This document shows, piece after piece, positions 9,962-17,905 of a DNA stretch of 64,000 nt. Positions within the stretch are counted from its first letter, which is position 1, and the number at the start of each line of letters is the position of its first letter. Source of the DNA: Tenericutes bacterium MZ-XQ. Lineage in GTDB: Bacteria; Bacillota_I; Bacilli_A; Acholeplasmatales; Acholeplasmataceae. The stretch covers positions 496,001-560,000 of the forward strand of contig CP017950.1 of the NCBI GenBank assembly GCA_002838205.1. The letters are read 5' to 3'. The position numbers were made by a program, and so were the translations under genes. The notes beneath the pieces are model-generated. The model saw only the letters and a list, made by a program, of their open reading frames with translations, had not been told where the DNA came from and made no database searches.

Positions 9962-12034
9962 TTATCTTTTTTTCACTTCTACCATACGTATAAACCTAGG
10001 ATAATAAATTCTTGCATCTGATAACGCTCCAGCACTTCTCGTGTTCACATTATAGCTAATGACAAAGTTACCTGGTTCACTCAAATTTGGATGCAATTTA
10101 GCATTATAACTAAATGCATCTCTTAAGTACGATCCCTCAGTGGTTTGATAAATTAGTGTATAATCACTAAATGGTCCAACAGGTGAATCTGCCAAACTAT
10201 AACTTATTTTTCCACTTGTTGTATCTTCCATTACTGTAAGCATGTATTTATCCTTAAATAAGCCTTCAGTCATGTATGTAACAGAAAGTTCAGCAGATAC
10301 TTTATCGATCAGTGCAACACTTTCGTTGATGTTTTTTGACCAATCTTGCCCATCAAAATACATCCAATTATTAAAATCCTTGATATCTTCAGGCAAAAAT
10401 CTACCCACTGTTAAACGTCTACCATCTAAATCTTTATAACCATATATGTATATATATCCATCTTTATCTCTATGATCCATGAGTCCTGCACCATAATAGA
10501 TCACACCACCATCTGGTGTATGTGTCATCAGTGGTGTTGAATAATAGTTTTGATTTTTATAATCAAATCTTTGATCAACAATTGGGACTTCCACCATGGA
10601 TACATGATGTACTTTAAAAATATCTGCATCATCTTTAACTAGGATAGGAAATACATATAATTGATGATCTATCATTACACCATCTTGTAGCCAATATCTT
10701 GATGTTTTTTCATTATCTGTTAACTCTGTAATTTCATGTGCTGCAGTAATGTTGCCAAACAATGGATTCTGATTTTCATCTTGTATTAATAATTTACCAA
10801 GTCCAACGTATGTTTGATCATAAGAGGATAAAATCTCAATTTTTATGTATCTTATATCTTCTTGATCTAAATCAATTCTTAATTGATAAGCTGATTGATC
10901 AAGACCACTTGCTTGTTCTATCTCATAAGTATCTATCAGTGTAAAAGATGTTTGGTCTTTTGCTACATATAAATTAAATGACTGGACGCCAAAGGTTATC
11001 GTTTCATTGAAGTTCCATAGATAAATCGATGATACGTCTACTTCTTTTTTTAAATCAATAATCAGTTCATTGTCTATCTGATCGGATAACCACATCGTAC
11101 CTTCATTAACATTAGTAAGTAAACCATTTTGGTCATAACTCGGCATGATACCATCATTATCAAGTAAATTTCTAGCTCTTGATCCAATCATTTCATTTGG
11201 TTCTATCACTGATTTAGCAACACCATCTTTTATATCATAGTCGAATGACAATTGATCACGATCAAATGGATCATTATGTGATAAATAGCCAAATGAATTA
11301 TTGATGATCAAAGATGATTTTCTAAGTTTGTTGTTTTCATAAACTTCACCAACAAAAGTGTCAGAGAAAATAAAACCTGTCGTTTCATGATCGACACCAA
11401 TCCGATCACCACCATTGTTCATATCAAATGTGAAAATACCGTCTGCGCCTGTCCATCCTTGATATCTTAAAAACGCATCAGACATTTCTAAGTCTTCTTT
11501 AACGATCATGCCATCATTTAAATAAAAAGATACGTCTGTTAGTTTTTGTTTTTCATCTTTTTGGTTAAATGTGATTTTTACTGATTTTGCCATAGTTCCA
11601 CCTAACTCTATCTGATTATCGCTTTTTTCCAATACGTAATCTTGAAATAACCGATCATATGATAATAAATTTAAAGATACATCAATATCGACATCCTCAA
11701 CAGCTAGAGCATCTTTGCTATCCGGATTATATATCGCTATATAATCAATTGGATAGATATGTTCAAATACAAAAATAATTTGATGTGTTTTGATATCTGA
11801 ACTTATAAAATATAACGGGTTAATTTCCTTAGGTTTATGGATATTAATGAAATTATCTATTTGACCTTCAGTTGTACTATATGGAATATCTATGTCAATC
11901 ACTTCAATTTTATCTCCAACAGTTTCAGTAAAAACATAATCAGTTTCTTCAATAACAATGGGTTCTAGTTGTTTTTGACAAGCACTTAGTAGTAGAAGGA
12001 TAATAACAAATAAACTTAGTATAATCTTTTTCAT
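9962..12034 (-). CDS. DUF5005/DUF4185-like lipoprotein with F5/8C-like module
   Basis: 690 aa starting at the ATG at 12034, chosen because it has AAGGTGA upstream and begins MKKIILSLFV; the frame open to 12049 lacks a good site. The signal peptide ends in lipobox LSAC near residue 18. The propeller motifs WTGADGIFTFDMNNGGDR and IFSDTFVGE are near residues 195-230, and an F5/8 type C-like segment (ELIIDLKKEVDVSSIYLWN to IRYIKIEIL) near 330-400. It is the first gene of the operon and a paralogue of the cytoplasmic 599-aa protein. A surface role in glycan capture or cleavage before import is plausible but unproven. Confidence 0.75.
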   Translation of the reverse strand: MKKIILSLFVIILLLLSACQKQLEPIVIEETDYVFTETVGDKIEVIDIDIPYSTTEGQIDNFINIHKPKEINPLYFISSDIKTHQIIFVFEHIYPIDYIAIYNPDSKDALAVEDVDIDVSLNLLSYDRLFQDYVLEKSDNQIELGGTMAKSVKITFNQKDEKQKLTDVSFYLNDGMIVKEDLEMSDAFLRYQGWTGADGIFTFDMNNGGDRIGVDHETTGFIFSDTFVGEVYENNKLRKSSLIINNSFGYLSHNDPFDRDQLSFDYDIKDGVAKSVIEPNEMIGSRARNLLDNDGIMPSYDQNGLLTNVNEGTMWLSDQIDNELIIDLKKEVDVSSIYLWNFNETITFGVQSFNLYVAKDQTSFTLIDTYEIEQASGLDQSAYQLRIDLDQEDIRYIKIEILSSYDQTYVGLGKLLIQDENQNPLFGNITAAHEITELTDNEKTSRYWLQDGVMIDHQLYVFPILVKDDADIFKVHHVSMVEVPIVDQRFDYKNQNYYSTPLMTHTPDGGVIYYGAGLMDHRDKDGYIYIYGYKDLDGRRLTVGRFLPEDIKDFNNWMYFDGQDWSKNINESVALIDKVSAELSVTYMTEGLFKDKYMLTVMEDTTSGKISYSLADSPVGPFSDYTLIYQTTEGSYLRDAFSYNAKLHPNLSEPGNFVISYNVNTRSAGALSDARIYYPRFIRMVEVKKR

Positions 12035-12044
12035 GGCATCACCT

Positions 12045-12058
12045 TGCAAGCGTTTTCT
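12045..12058 (+). promoter_or_regulatory. cre-like catabolite control site
   Basis: TGCAAGCGTTTTCT matches the CcpA consensus TGWAARCGYTWNCW at 13 of 14 positions; the third base is C. It lies at the predicted transcription start of the sugar operon, a position where bound CcpA would block initiation. No ccpA gene is in the window, so this rests on the motif and its position. Confidence 0.55.
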
Positions 12059-12064
12059 ATTTTT

Positions 12065-12093
12065 AATATATCATAAGCTAAACCATATTTCAA
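12065..12093 (-). promoter_or_regulatory. Promoter of the sugar operon
   Basis: On the minus strand a -35 TTGAAA (12088-12093) and a -10 TATATT (12065-12070) are separated by 17 bases, with an extended TG one base before the -10. The predicted start is about 12058. The GntR-type 11-bp repeats abut the -35 and the cre-like site covers the start. Confidence 0.65.
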
Positions 12094-12134
12094 TACATTT
12101 ATAATACATTTATAACTTTTATAATACAATTAGA
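12093..12134. promoter_or_regulatory. Tandem 11-bp repeats upstream of sugar operon (candidate GntR operator)
   Basis: ATACATTTATA occurs twice head to tail at 12093-12103 and 12104-12114, and a related ATACAATTAGA lies at 12124-12134. The repeats touch the -35 of the operon promoter. The same 11-bp unit occurs three times over the gntR promoter, which makes the GntR protein the likely binder. Confidence 0.5.
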
Positions 12135-12135
12135 T

Positions 12136-12164
12136 AAAAAAACCACAAGAATTATTTCTTGCGG
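12136..12164 (-). terminator. Rho-independent terminator of gntR
   Basis: On the minus strand a nine-pair stem CCGCAAGAA/TTCTTGTGG with loop ATAA is followed by seven T. The stem includes the last codons and stop of gntR. It separates gntR transcription from the sugar operon, which then needs its own promoter. Confidence 0.85.
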
Positions 12165-12883
12165 TAATATAATCTAGTTCTATATTCATAATGTTTTGAA
12201 TTATAATAAGTCTCTGTATATTCAATTAAGCGATTTGATTCATTATAACTGAATCTTTTTCTTTTGAGCTGAGGTGTATCGTCATAAATTTGTAATAAGT
12301 TTTTAATTTGTTTCGGTGCTTCTACTGCACTAATGTATTCTTCAAAGACATTGAAATATACGTTTTGAGAAGCCAAATACTCATAAAGCGAGCCTTTTAA
12401 AACTGCTTGATCATTTGGGATTTTAACAACGGGGAGCAGATAAGAATCAGAAAACAATATTGGAATAACAGTTCCTCTAACGCGTTTTAAATTATATAAC
12501 TTATCTCCCTCATTGATGTTGAATATAGATGCTAAAGTAACATCAGCCTCAATGAGTTTTAGCTCAGCTTCCATTGTTTTACTTGGCAGACCCATTTCAT
12601 TCATTTCATTGGTGAAACTTCTAATCATTGTAAAATTCGAAAGGCTTGATTTGTTCTTATATACGGTTGTACCATAGCCAGCACGCCTGATCAAGTATTG
12701 TTCTTGCACTAAAGCTTTGATGGCTGTACGTATAGTTACTCTACTGACACCATATTGTTCAGTTAGCTCTTTTTCAGAGGGAATGATTTCTCCTTCTTTC
12801 CATTCGCCACTTTCAATTTTATAGCGCATATCATTTCTTACTTGAACGTATAAAGGCTGTTTGTCTATCATACTAATTTTCAT
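12152..12883 (-). CDS. GntR-family (HutC subfamily) transcriptional regulator
   Basis: 243 aa from the ATG at 12883, which has AAGGTGAG before it; the frame open to 12931 lacks such a site and overlaps the promoter. Residues 1-70 are the winged helix (IDKQPLYVQVRNDMRYKI, then IIPSEKELTEQYGVSRVTIRTAIKAL). Residues 85-240 form a UTRA ligand-binding domain, which in this subfamily usually senses a phosphorylated sugar. It lies between the sugar operon and a divergent sugar kinase. Shared 11-bp repeats at its own and the operon promoter imply autoregulation and control of uptake. Confidence 0.92.
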   Translation of the reverse strand: MKISMIDKQPLYVQVRNDMRYKIESGEWKEGEIIPSEKELTEQYGVSRVTIRTAIKALVQEQYLIRRAGYGTTVYKNKSSLSNFTMIRSFTNEMNEMGLPSKTMEAELKLIEADVTLASIFNINEGDKLYNLKRVRGTVIPILFSDSYLLPVVKIPNDQAVLKGSLYEYLASQNVYFNVFEEYISAVEAPKQIKNLLQIYDDTPQLKRKRFSYNESNRLIEYTETYYNSKHYEYRTRLYYRKK

Positions 12884-12908
12884 TATCTCACCTTCGTATT
12901 TTTCTTTA

Positions 12909-12937
12909 ATTGTATCATGATATTGATACATTTACAA
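12909..12937 (-). promoter_or_regulatory. Promoter of gntR
   Basis: On the minus strand TTGTAA (12932-12937) and TACAAT (12909-12914) are 17 bases apart, with an upstream TG making an extended -10. The tandem repeats at 12926-12958 overlap the -35, so a bound regulator would occlude RNA polymerase. Confidence 0.6.
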
Positions 12938-12958
12938 TACATTAATAATACATTTAAT
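12926..12958. promoter_or_regulatory. Three tandem 11-bp repeats over gntR promoter (candidate operator)
   Basis: Units ATACATTTACA, ATACATTAATA and ATACATTTAAT follow each other without gaps at 12926, 12937 and 12948. The exact 11-bp period places every copy on nearly the same face of the helix. The same unit is found in tandem at the sugar operon promoter. Confidence 0.5.
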
Positions 12959-12997
12959 AGATATCCTCACTTTGTATATCTTTATATTTGAGAATGT

Positions 12998-13026
12998 TTG
13001 ACAAATTTTATAAATTAAGATATCTT
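12998..13026 (+). promoter_or_regulatory. Promoter of the divergent sugar kinase gene
   Basis: A perfect -35 TTGACA (12998-13003) is followed after 17 bases by TATCTT (13021-13026). The tandem repeats of the gntR promoter lie 40 bases upstream, so the two divergent promoters may be co-regulated. Confidence 0.6.
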
Positions 13027-13058
13027 TAAACTAGATTAATCTTGAAGGGATGATTACT

Positions 13059-13973
13059 TTGGCAATATATTTAGGTATTGATGGTGGCGGTACGAAAACG
13101 AAAGTAACTTTAATGAATGAAAAAGAGAAAGTCATTTATCAACATACAAGTGGACCATCATCGATTGATACCGTTGATCTTAAAACCACTAAACAAGCAT
13201 TTTCTGATGCTTTAAAACCATATTTCGACGCACATCCACATGATAAGATAGATGCTGCTTTTATTGGGTTAGGTGGTATTGTTTTTGATGAAGATTGCAA
13301 TAAAGTTGAGCGTATCGTAAAAGATCTTCCATATTTAACTGAACATGCGATTGTTCAAGCAAGAAACGATATGGAAAATGCATTATATTCAGGTGGATGC
13401 TTTGAAGAAGGTATTTCTTTGATTTGTGGAACAGGTATGGTCGCTTTTGGAAAAGATATACATAAATCACATAAATCAGCCGGATGGGGTTATAAAGAAG
13501 GCGAACTTGGTAGTGGTTTCCATTTAGGTCGAGAAGCTATCAGATATGTGATTAGAGCTTTTGATGGCAGATATGAAAAAGACGATTTTGCGGTAGATAT
13601 TGCTGACTCAATTGGACTGACTAAAGCTACGGATATCATTCCAATTATGGAAAGCTATTATGGAAATAGAACAAAGACTGCAAGTCTTGCTCCAATTGTT
13701 ACGATGTATGCAAACAAAAACAATCCTCATGCAAAAAGAATTGTTGATCTCGCAACAGATGAATGTGCACTTGCAGTTAGAGGAGTATATAACAATATCA
13801 ACTTAAAAAACAAGACTTTAGTCGTTATCGGTTCATTGGGAAACGCTTCAGGATATTATAGAGATGAGTTGCATAGAAAAGTGAAACTTATCGATCCTCA
13901 TATCAATATTATTAAGCCAATCATAGATCCAGCTGATGCTGCAGCTATGATGGCTAAAAAACTTTTGAAATAA
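13059..13973 (+). CDS. BadF/BadG/BcrA/BcrD-type ATPase, likely N-acetylglucosamine/sugar kinase
   Basis: About 304 aa of the actin-like ATPase fold. The phosphate 1 loop GIDGGGTKTKVTLMN is at the N-terminus and the phosphate 2 region ISLICGTGMVAFG lies near 130. This subgroup includes N-acetylglucosamine and glucosamine kinases, and I expect sugar phosphorylation in the cytoplasm. I prefer the TTG at 13059, nine bases after GAAGGG; the ATG at 13050 directly touches that sequence. It diverges from gntR and the ABC importer operon, suggesting it phosphorylates an imported sugar or its breakdown product. The exact substrate cannot be read. Confidence 0.85.
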   Translation: MAIYLGIDGGGTKTKVTLMNEKEKVIYQHTSGPSSIDTVDLKTTKQAFSDALKPYFDAHPHDKIDAAFIGLGGIVFDEDCNKVERIVKDLPYLTEHAIVQARNDMENALYSGGCFEEGISLICGTGMVAFGKDIHKSHKSAGWGYKEGELGSGFHLGREAIRYVIRAFDGRYEKDDFAVDIADSIGLTKATDIIPIMESYYGNRTKTASLAPIVTMYANKNNPHAKRIVDLATDECALAVRGVYNNINLKNKTLVVIGSLGNASGYYRDELHRKVKLIDPHINIIKPIIDPADAAAMMAKKLLK

Positions 13974-14099
13974 AGATTTTAAACATCCATTCATATGTTA
14001 AATTTGAATGGAAAATACTTGTTTTAATGAAGGGTTATTAATAAATGTCAATATATTTTTAAATATATGTAACAAAGTTCATAAATCATAATTTTCTAC

Positions 14100-14128
14100 T
14101 CGAAATTATACCTATCCTATGTTAAAAT
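14100..14128 (+). promoter_or_regulatory. Probable promoter of the oxaloacetate decarboxylase operon
   Basis: TCGAAA (14100-14105) and TAAAAT (14123-14128) are separated by 17 bases, with TG one base before the -10 (extended -10). Initiation would fall near 14135, inside the inverted repeat at 14130-14151. Confidence 0.45.
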
Positions 14129-14129
14129 T

Positions 14130-14157
14130 GTTATGGAAGCACTTTCATAACTTTTTT
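14130..14157 (+). terminator. Hairpin with T run just upstream of oadA
   Basis: GTTATGGAA, loop GCAC and TTTCATAAC form a stem of nine pairs including one G-T, followed by six T. It has the form of a rho-independent terminator and could end transcripts from the upstream kinase gene. It also overlaps the predicted start of oadA transcription, so it may instead be an operator or attenuator. Confidence 0.55.
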
Positions 14158-14184
14158 ATGCAAATTAGACGAGGAGTTTTATTC

Positions 14185-15582
14185 ATGTCAGTAAAAATTG
14201 TTGAAACATCCATGCGTGATGGCCATCAATCCTTAATGGCCACACGAATGACAACCAAAGATATATTATCCATCATACCAGAGCTAGATCAAGCAGGATT
14301 TCATGCTTTAGAGGTTTGGGGAGGCGCAACCTTTGATGCGTGTTTACGCTTCTTAGATGAAGATCCATGGGAGCGTTTAAGAGAGATAAAGAAACTTGCA
14401 CCTAATACAAAACTACAAATGCTATTTAGAGGACAAAACATCTTAGGTTATCGTCATTATCCAGATGATATCGTTGATAAATTTGTGCAAAAATCCATTG
14501 AAAACGGGATTGATATCATTAGAATCTTTGATGCTTTAAATGATGTAAGAAACTTAAAGTCAGCTGTAGATGCGACAAAAAAATATGGCGGTCATTGTCA
14601 AATCGCTCTATCTTATACGACTTCTCCTGTACACACCATTGATTATTATGTAAAATTAGCTCAAGAAGTTGAAGCGATGGGCGCTGACTCATTATGTATT
14701 AAAGATATGGCGGGTATACTTCTACCCACTGATGCGTATAACCTTATTAGAGCTTTAAAACAAAATACGAAACTACCAATCAATCTTCATGGTCACGCGA
14801 CTGCAGGGATCATGGAAGCAACCTATATGAAAGCCATTGAAGCAGGTGTCGATATCATCGACACTGCACTATCACCTTTATCAGGTGGTACTTCTCAAGT
14901 GGCTACAGAATCTTTTTATCATATTTTAAAGGGTACACCTTATGACACTCATCTTGATATCAATCTATTAAAGAAAGCTTCTGAAAAACTCACAGTGATT
15001 AAAGATGCGTATTTAAGTAAAGGTATCTTAAATCCTAAAGCACTCACTTCTAATCCGAATATCTTAGAATACCAAGTGCCTGGGGGCATGTTATCAAACT
15101 TAATGAGTCAACTTAAAGAACAAAATCAAATGGACGATTATGAAAAAGTCTTAAAAGAAGTCCCTATTGTTAGAAAAGACTTAGGATATCCGCCACTTGT
15201 AACACCTATCTCTCAAATGGTAGGTACACAAGCAGTCATGAATGTTATGACTAGAGACCCTTATAAAATCGTTTCTAAGGAAGTTAGAGAATATCTTCAT
15301 GGTTTATATGGGAAAGCTCCAGCAAAAGTCAATGCATTGGTTTTAGCTAAGATCATTGGTGATGATGAAATCATTACCCATAGACCAGCAGATAATCTAA
15401 AACCTGAATTTGAAGACTTAAAGAAAAAATATGAAGGGTTTGCTAAATCTGATGAAGATATTTTATCAATAGCTTTATTTGGTAAAGTTGCGATTTCATT
15501 TTTAGAAAAGAAATATCAAGAAAAACCGAAACCTAAACAAGAAATTTATGCCTTTAGCGTAACGGTAGGGGATGGTGATTGA
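14185..15582 (+). CDS. oadA: Oxaloacetate decarboxylase-type carboxyltransferase subunit (alpha)
   Basis: 465 aa. It transfers the carboxyl group of oxaloacetate (or a related acid) to biotin on the carrier protein. The N-terminal TIM barrel shows ETSMRDGHQS near residues 7-16 and the metal-binding HGHATAG near 200. The conserved C-terminal PYCB-like domain follows, but there is no biotinyl domain, since that is encoded separately at 15886. The ATG at 14185 was chosen for GAGGAG eight bases upstream, over the longer frame from 14119. It ends in TGA immediately before the next gene. First gene of a five-gene Na+-pump operon. Confidence 0.93.
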   Translation: MSVKIVETSMRDGHQSLMATRMTTKDILSIIPELDQAGFHALEVWGGATFDACLRFLDEDPWERLREIKKLAPNTKLQMLFRGQNILGYRHYPDDIVDKFVQKSIENGIDIIRIFDALNDVRNLKSAVDATKKYGGHCQIALSYTTSPVHTIDYYVKLAQEVEAMGADSLCIKDMAGILLPTDAYNLIRALKQNTKLPINLHGHATAGIMEATYMKAIEAGVDIIDTALSPLSGGTSQVATESFYHILKGTPYDTHLDINLLKKASEKLTVIKDAYLSKGILNPKALTSNPNILEYQVPGGMLSNLMSQLKEQNQMDDYEKVLKEVPIVRKDLGYPPLVTPISQMVGTQAVMNVMTRDPYKIVSKEVREYLHGLYGKAPAKVNALVLAKIIGDDEIITHRPADNLKPEFEDLKKKYEGFAKSDEDILSIALFGKVAISFLEKKYQEKPKPKQEIYAFSVTVGDGD

Positions 15583-15583
15583 T

Positions 15584-15871
15584 ATGATTTATAATACATT
15601 GTCAGATGGACTACTCATCTCACTATTTAGCATTATTACAGTCTTTTTAATCCTAGGGTTTGTTGCATTATCGATTAGTTTACTAAAATATATCGTTATT
15701 GAGAAAAAAGCTATAGAAGCTCCAGAAATCAAAACGATTAAAAAATCTATATCTTTATCCGATATTAAAGATGAAGATATGATGGTAGCGGCATTAATCG
15801 CATCCATCGATTATTACAACGAAATCAATAAAGATGTTCGAATCATCTCAATCAAAGAAATTAAAGGTTAA
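15584..15871 (+). CDS. oadG: Sodium-pump decarboxylase gamma subunit (OadG family)
   Basis: 95 aa with one N-terminal membrane helix (about residues 10-35) and a C-terminal segment DMMVAALIASIDYYNE that matches the OadG/MmdD pattern. It would hold the carboxyltransferase to the membrane beta subunit. The ATG at 15584 is preferred because GGTGAT is suitably spaced; an ATG at 15572 inside oadA abuts a run of G. The stop overlaps the start of the next frame. Confidence 0.85.
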   Translation: MIYNTLSDGLLISLFSIITVFLILGFVALSISLLKYIVIEKKAIEAPEIKTIKKSISLSDIKDEDMMVAALIASIDYYNEINKDVRIISIKEIKG

Positions 15872-15885
15872 TGAAAGGATCCATC

Positions 15886-16212
15886 ATGAAACTCTATAAA
15901 ATAAATGTCAATGGTAAATCTTACGAAGTTGAAGTTGAAAGTATTGAAGAAATAGAATCAAAACCTGTCTTAAAAAAACAAGAACCCAAAGAAGAATCTA
16001 AAACCAATGTCTTAGCCCCTATGCAAGGCAAGATTACTACACTTAATGTCAAAGTAGGCACGACTGTTAAAAAAGGTGATGTCTTAATGGTTTTAGAAGC
16101 GATGAAACTAGAAAATGATATCTTATGTCCAGTTGATGGATATGTCAGACAACTTTTAATCAAAGAAAACGATCAAGTTGAAATCAATCAACTGATGTTA
16201 GTTATCGGATAA
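15886..16212 (+). CDS. Biotin carboxyl carrier protein of the decarboxylase
   Basis: 108 aa. A short N-terminal domain (KLYKINVNGKSYEVEV) and a charged linker lead to the biotinyl domain. Biotin attaches to Lys74 in EAMKLEN. It carries CO2 from the alpha subunit to the membrane beta subunit. The ATG at 15886 has GAAAGGA six bases upstream. The biotin ligase gene for its modification is in the same operon. Confidence 0.93.
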   Translation: MKLYKINVNGKSYEVEVESIEEIESKPVLKKQEPKEESKTNVLAPMQGKITTLNVKVGTTVKKGDVLMVLEAMKLENDILCPVDGYVRQLLIKENDQVEINQLMLVIG

Positions 16213-16215
16213 ATC

Positions 16216-17376
16216 ATGTTTGATGCTATCATAGATTTTTTTAAGAGTACAGGACTCTACTTCTTTTTCCAACCCGATGGTTGGAAATACTTTGTGATGA
16301 TTATCATTTCACTGACGTTATTATACTTAGCAATATTTAAAAAATTTGAACCTTATCTATTAATCCCTATTGGATTTGCGATGTTACTTGTAAACATCCC
16401 AAACACCCATATGTTTGTAGAAACGAAGACCATCGTCGATGGTATCGAAAAAACAACCTATGAGGGCTTATTAGGATTTTTATATTATGGTGTAAAACTT
16501 GGGATCTATCCACCTTTAATTTTCCTAGGCATAGGAGCAACCACTGATTTTGGACCTTTAATTGCAAATCCAAAATCGATGCTTTTAGGAGCTGCTGCAC
16601 AAATCGGGATTTTTATCACATTTTTAGGTGCTATCCTATTAGGCTTTAGTGGTGCAGAATCGGCTTCTATCGGTATTATTGGTGGTGCAGATGGACCAAC
16701 ATCTATTCTACTATCCAGTGAGCTTGCACCCCATTTAATTGGTGCAATATCACTTGCTGCATATTCTTATATGGCACTAGTTCCAATGATTCAGCCACCA
16801 ATTATAAGAATGTTAACAACTAAAAAAGAACGTGCCATTAAAATGGAGCAATTAAGAGAAGTTAAACAAATCGAAAAGATTTCTTTTTCTGTCATTGTAA
16901 GTGTGATCTGTATGACACTCATTCCTTCTTCTGCACCAATTATTGGTATGCTTATGTTAGGTAATTTAATTAAGGAATCTAAAGTTGTTCCTAATTTAAC
17001 TAAAACAGCTGGAGAATCATTATTATATATCATTACGATACTACTAGGTTTATCGATTGGTGCAACTACGGCAGGTACAAGTTTTTTAAGACTTGAAACT
17101 TTAATGATTATCGGCCTTGGATTATTTGCATTTGCAATAGCAACTGCATCAGGTGTCTTAGGTGGTAAGGTGATGTGTAAACTTACTAAAGGTAAAGTTA
17201 ATCCAATGATTGGTGCTGCTGGTGTTTCTGCAGTCCCTATGGCAGCAAGAGTTGTCCACAAGGAAGGACAGCTTGTTGATCAAAATAATTATCTCTTAAT
17301 GCATGCGATGGGACCTAATGTTGCTGGTGTGATTGGATCTGCGATTGCTGCAGGATTATTCTTAATGTTCTTCTAA
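16216..17376 (+). CDS. oadB: Sodium ion-translocating decarboxylase beta subunit
   Basis: 386-aa polytopic membrane protein that decarboxylates carboxybiotin and exports Na+. The diagnostic stretch IGIIGGADGPTSILLS near residues 150-165 contains the conserved Asp of the OadB/MmdB/GcdB family, followed by YSYMALVPMIQPPIIR. About ten hydrophobic segments are seen. It starts four bases after the carrier protein stop, so translation is coupled. Whether the complex takes oxaloacetate, methylmalonyl-CoA or glutaconyl-CoA is set by the alpha subunit, which here is of the oxaloacetate type. Confidence 0.93.
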   Translation: MFDAIIDFFKSTGLYFFFQPDGWKYFVMIIISLTLLYLAIFKKFEPYLLIPIGFAMLLVNIPNTHMFVETKTIVDGIEKTTYEGLLGFLYYGVKLGIYPPLIFLGIGATTDFGPLIANPKSMLLGAAAQIGIFITFLGAILLGFSGAESASIGIIGGADGPTSILLSSELAPHLIGAISLAAYSYMALVPMIQPPIIRMLTTKKERAIKMEQLREVKQIEKISFSVIVSVICMTLIPSSAPIIGMLMLGNLIKESKVVPNLTKTAGESLLYIITILLGLSIGATTAGTSFLRLETLMIIGLGLFAFAIATASGVLGGKVMCKLTKGKVNPMIGAAGVSAVPMAARVVHKEGQLVDQNNYLLMHAMGPNVAGVIGSAIAAGLFLMFF

Positions 17377-17377
17377 T

Positions 17378-17905
17378 ATGAAACATATACATTTTAAAGA
17401 AATAGATTCAACAAATAGTTATTTAAAAAAACATTACCAAGAACTTGATCATATGACTGTTGTCTCTGCTGATTATCAAACAAAAGGTAGAGGACAAGGG
17501 AATCATGTATGGTATGGAGATAAAGATTCACTTATGTTTTCCATATTACTCAAAGAAGGCATCAATGATATTGATATCAAAGAGATGCCTTTTTTAGCTG
17601 CTGGGTGGCTTAAAGATGCTTTATCTGAGTATTGTGAGGATATAACTATTAAAAATCCAAATGATCTCATGATCCACGGTAAAAAAGTTGCTGGGATATT
17701 AGCTGAATCTATTATTATGGGTAATGAAGTGTTAGCTGTTATTATAGGATTTGGGATTAATGTGAATCAAAAAAAATTCCCTCCTGAATTGGAAGGGAAT
17801 GCCATTTCATTATTCTTAGCGTTAGGTAAATATGGAGAAAAAAATCATTTGATAAGTAAAATTGTTGATAAAATCATATTACAGTCTAAGGCTTTTAACT
17901 CTTGA
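17378..17905 (+). CDS. birA: Biotin--protein ligase, catalytic domain only, short C-terminus
   Basis: 175 aa. It joins biotin to the carrier protein via biotinyl-AMP. The core is present: EIDSTNSYLK at the N-terminus, KGRGQGNHVW as the biotinyl-AMP loop near residue 40, and KKVAGILAE near 105. There is no N-terminal helix-turn-helix, so it cannot act as the classical repressor. The usual C-terminal beta domain of about 45-60 residues is also missing. Its last 27 bases overlap tail to tail with a gene of the ATPase/TOPRIM-like pair, so an insertion may have cut the gene. It starts one base after the oadB stop. Activity is likely but not certain. Confidence 0.85.
   Translation: MKHIHFKEIDSTNSYLKKHYQELDHMTVVSADYQTKGRGQGNHVWYGDKDSLMFSILLKEGINDIDIKEMPFLAAGWLKDALSEYCEDITIKNPNDLMIHGKKVAGILAESIIMGNEVLAVIIGFGINVNQKKFPPELEGNAISLFLALGKYGEKNHLISKIVDKIILQSKAFNS

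Noticed and set aside
12093-12134. CRISPR-like short repeats upstream of the sugar operon
   Set aside because: The units are 11 bases with no spacers and match those at the gntR promoter; operator repeats explain them.
16791-17261. 156-codon minus-strand frame opposite oadB
   Set aside because: Low-complexity mirror of a conserved membrane protein gene; no start signal.
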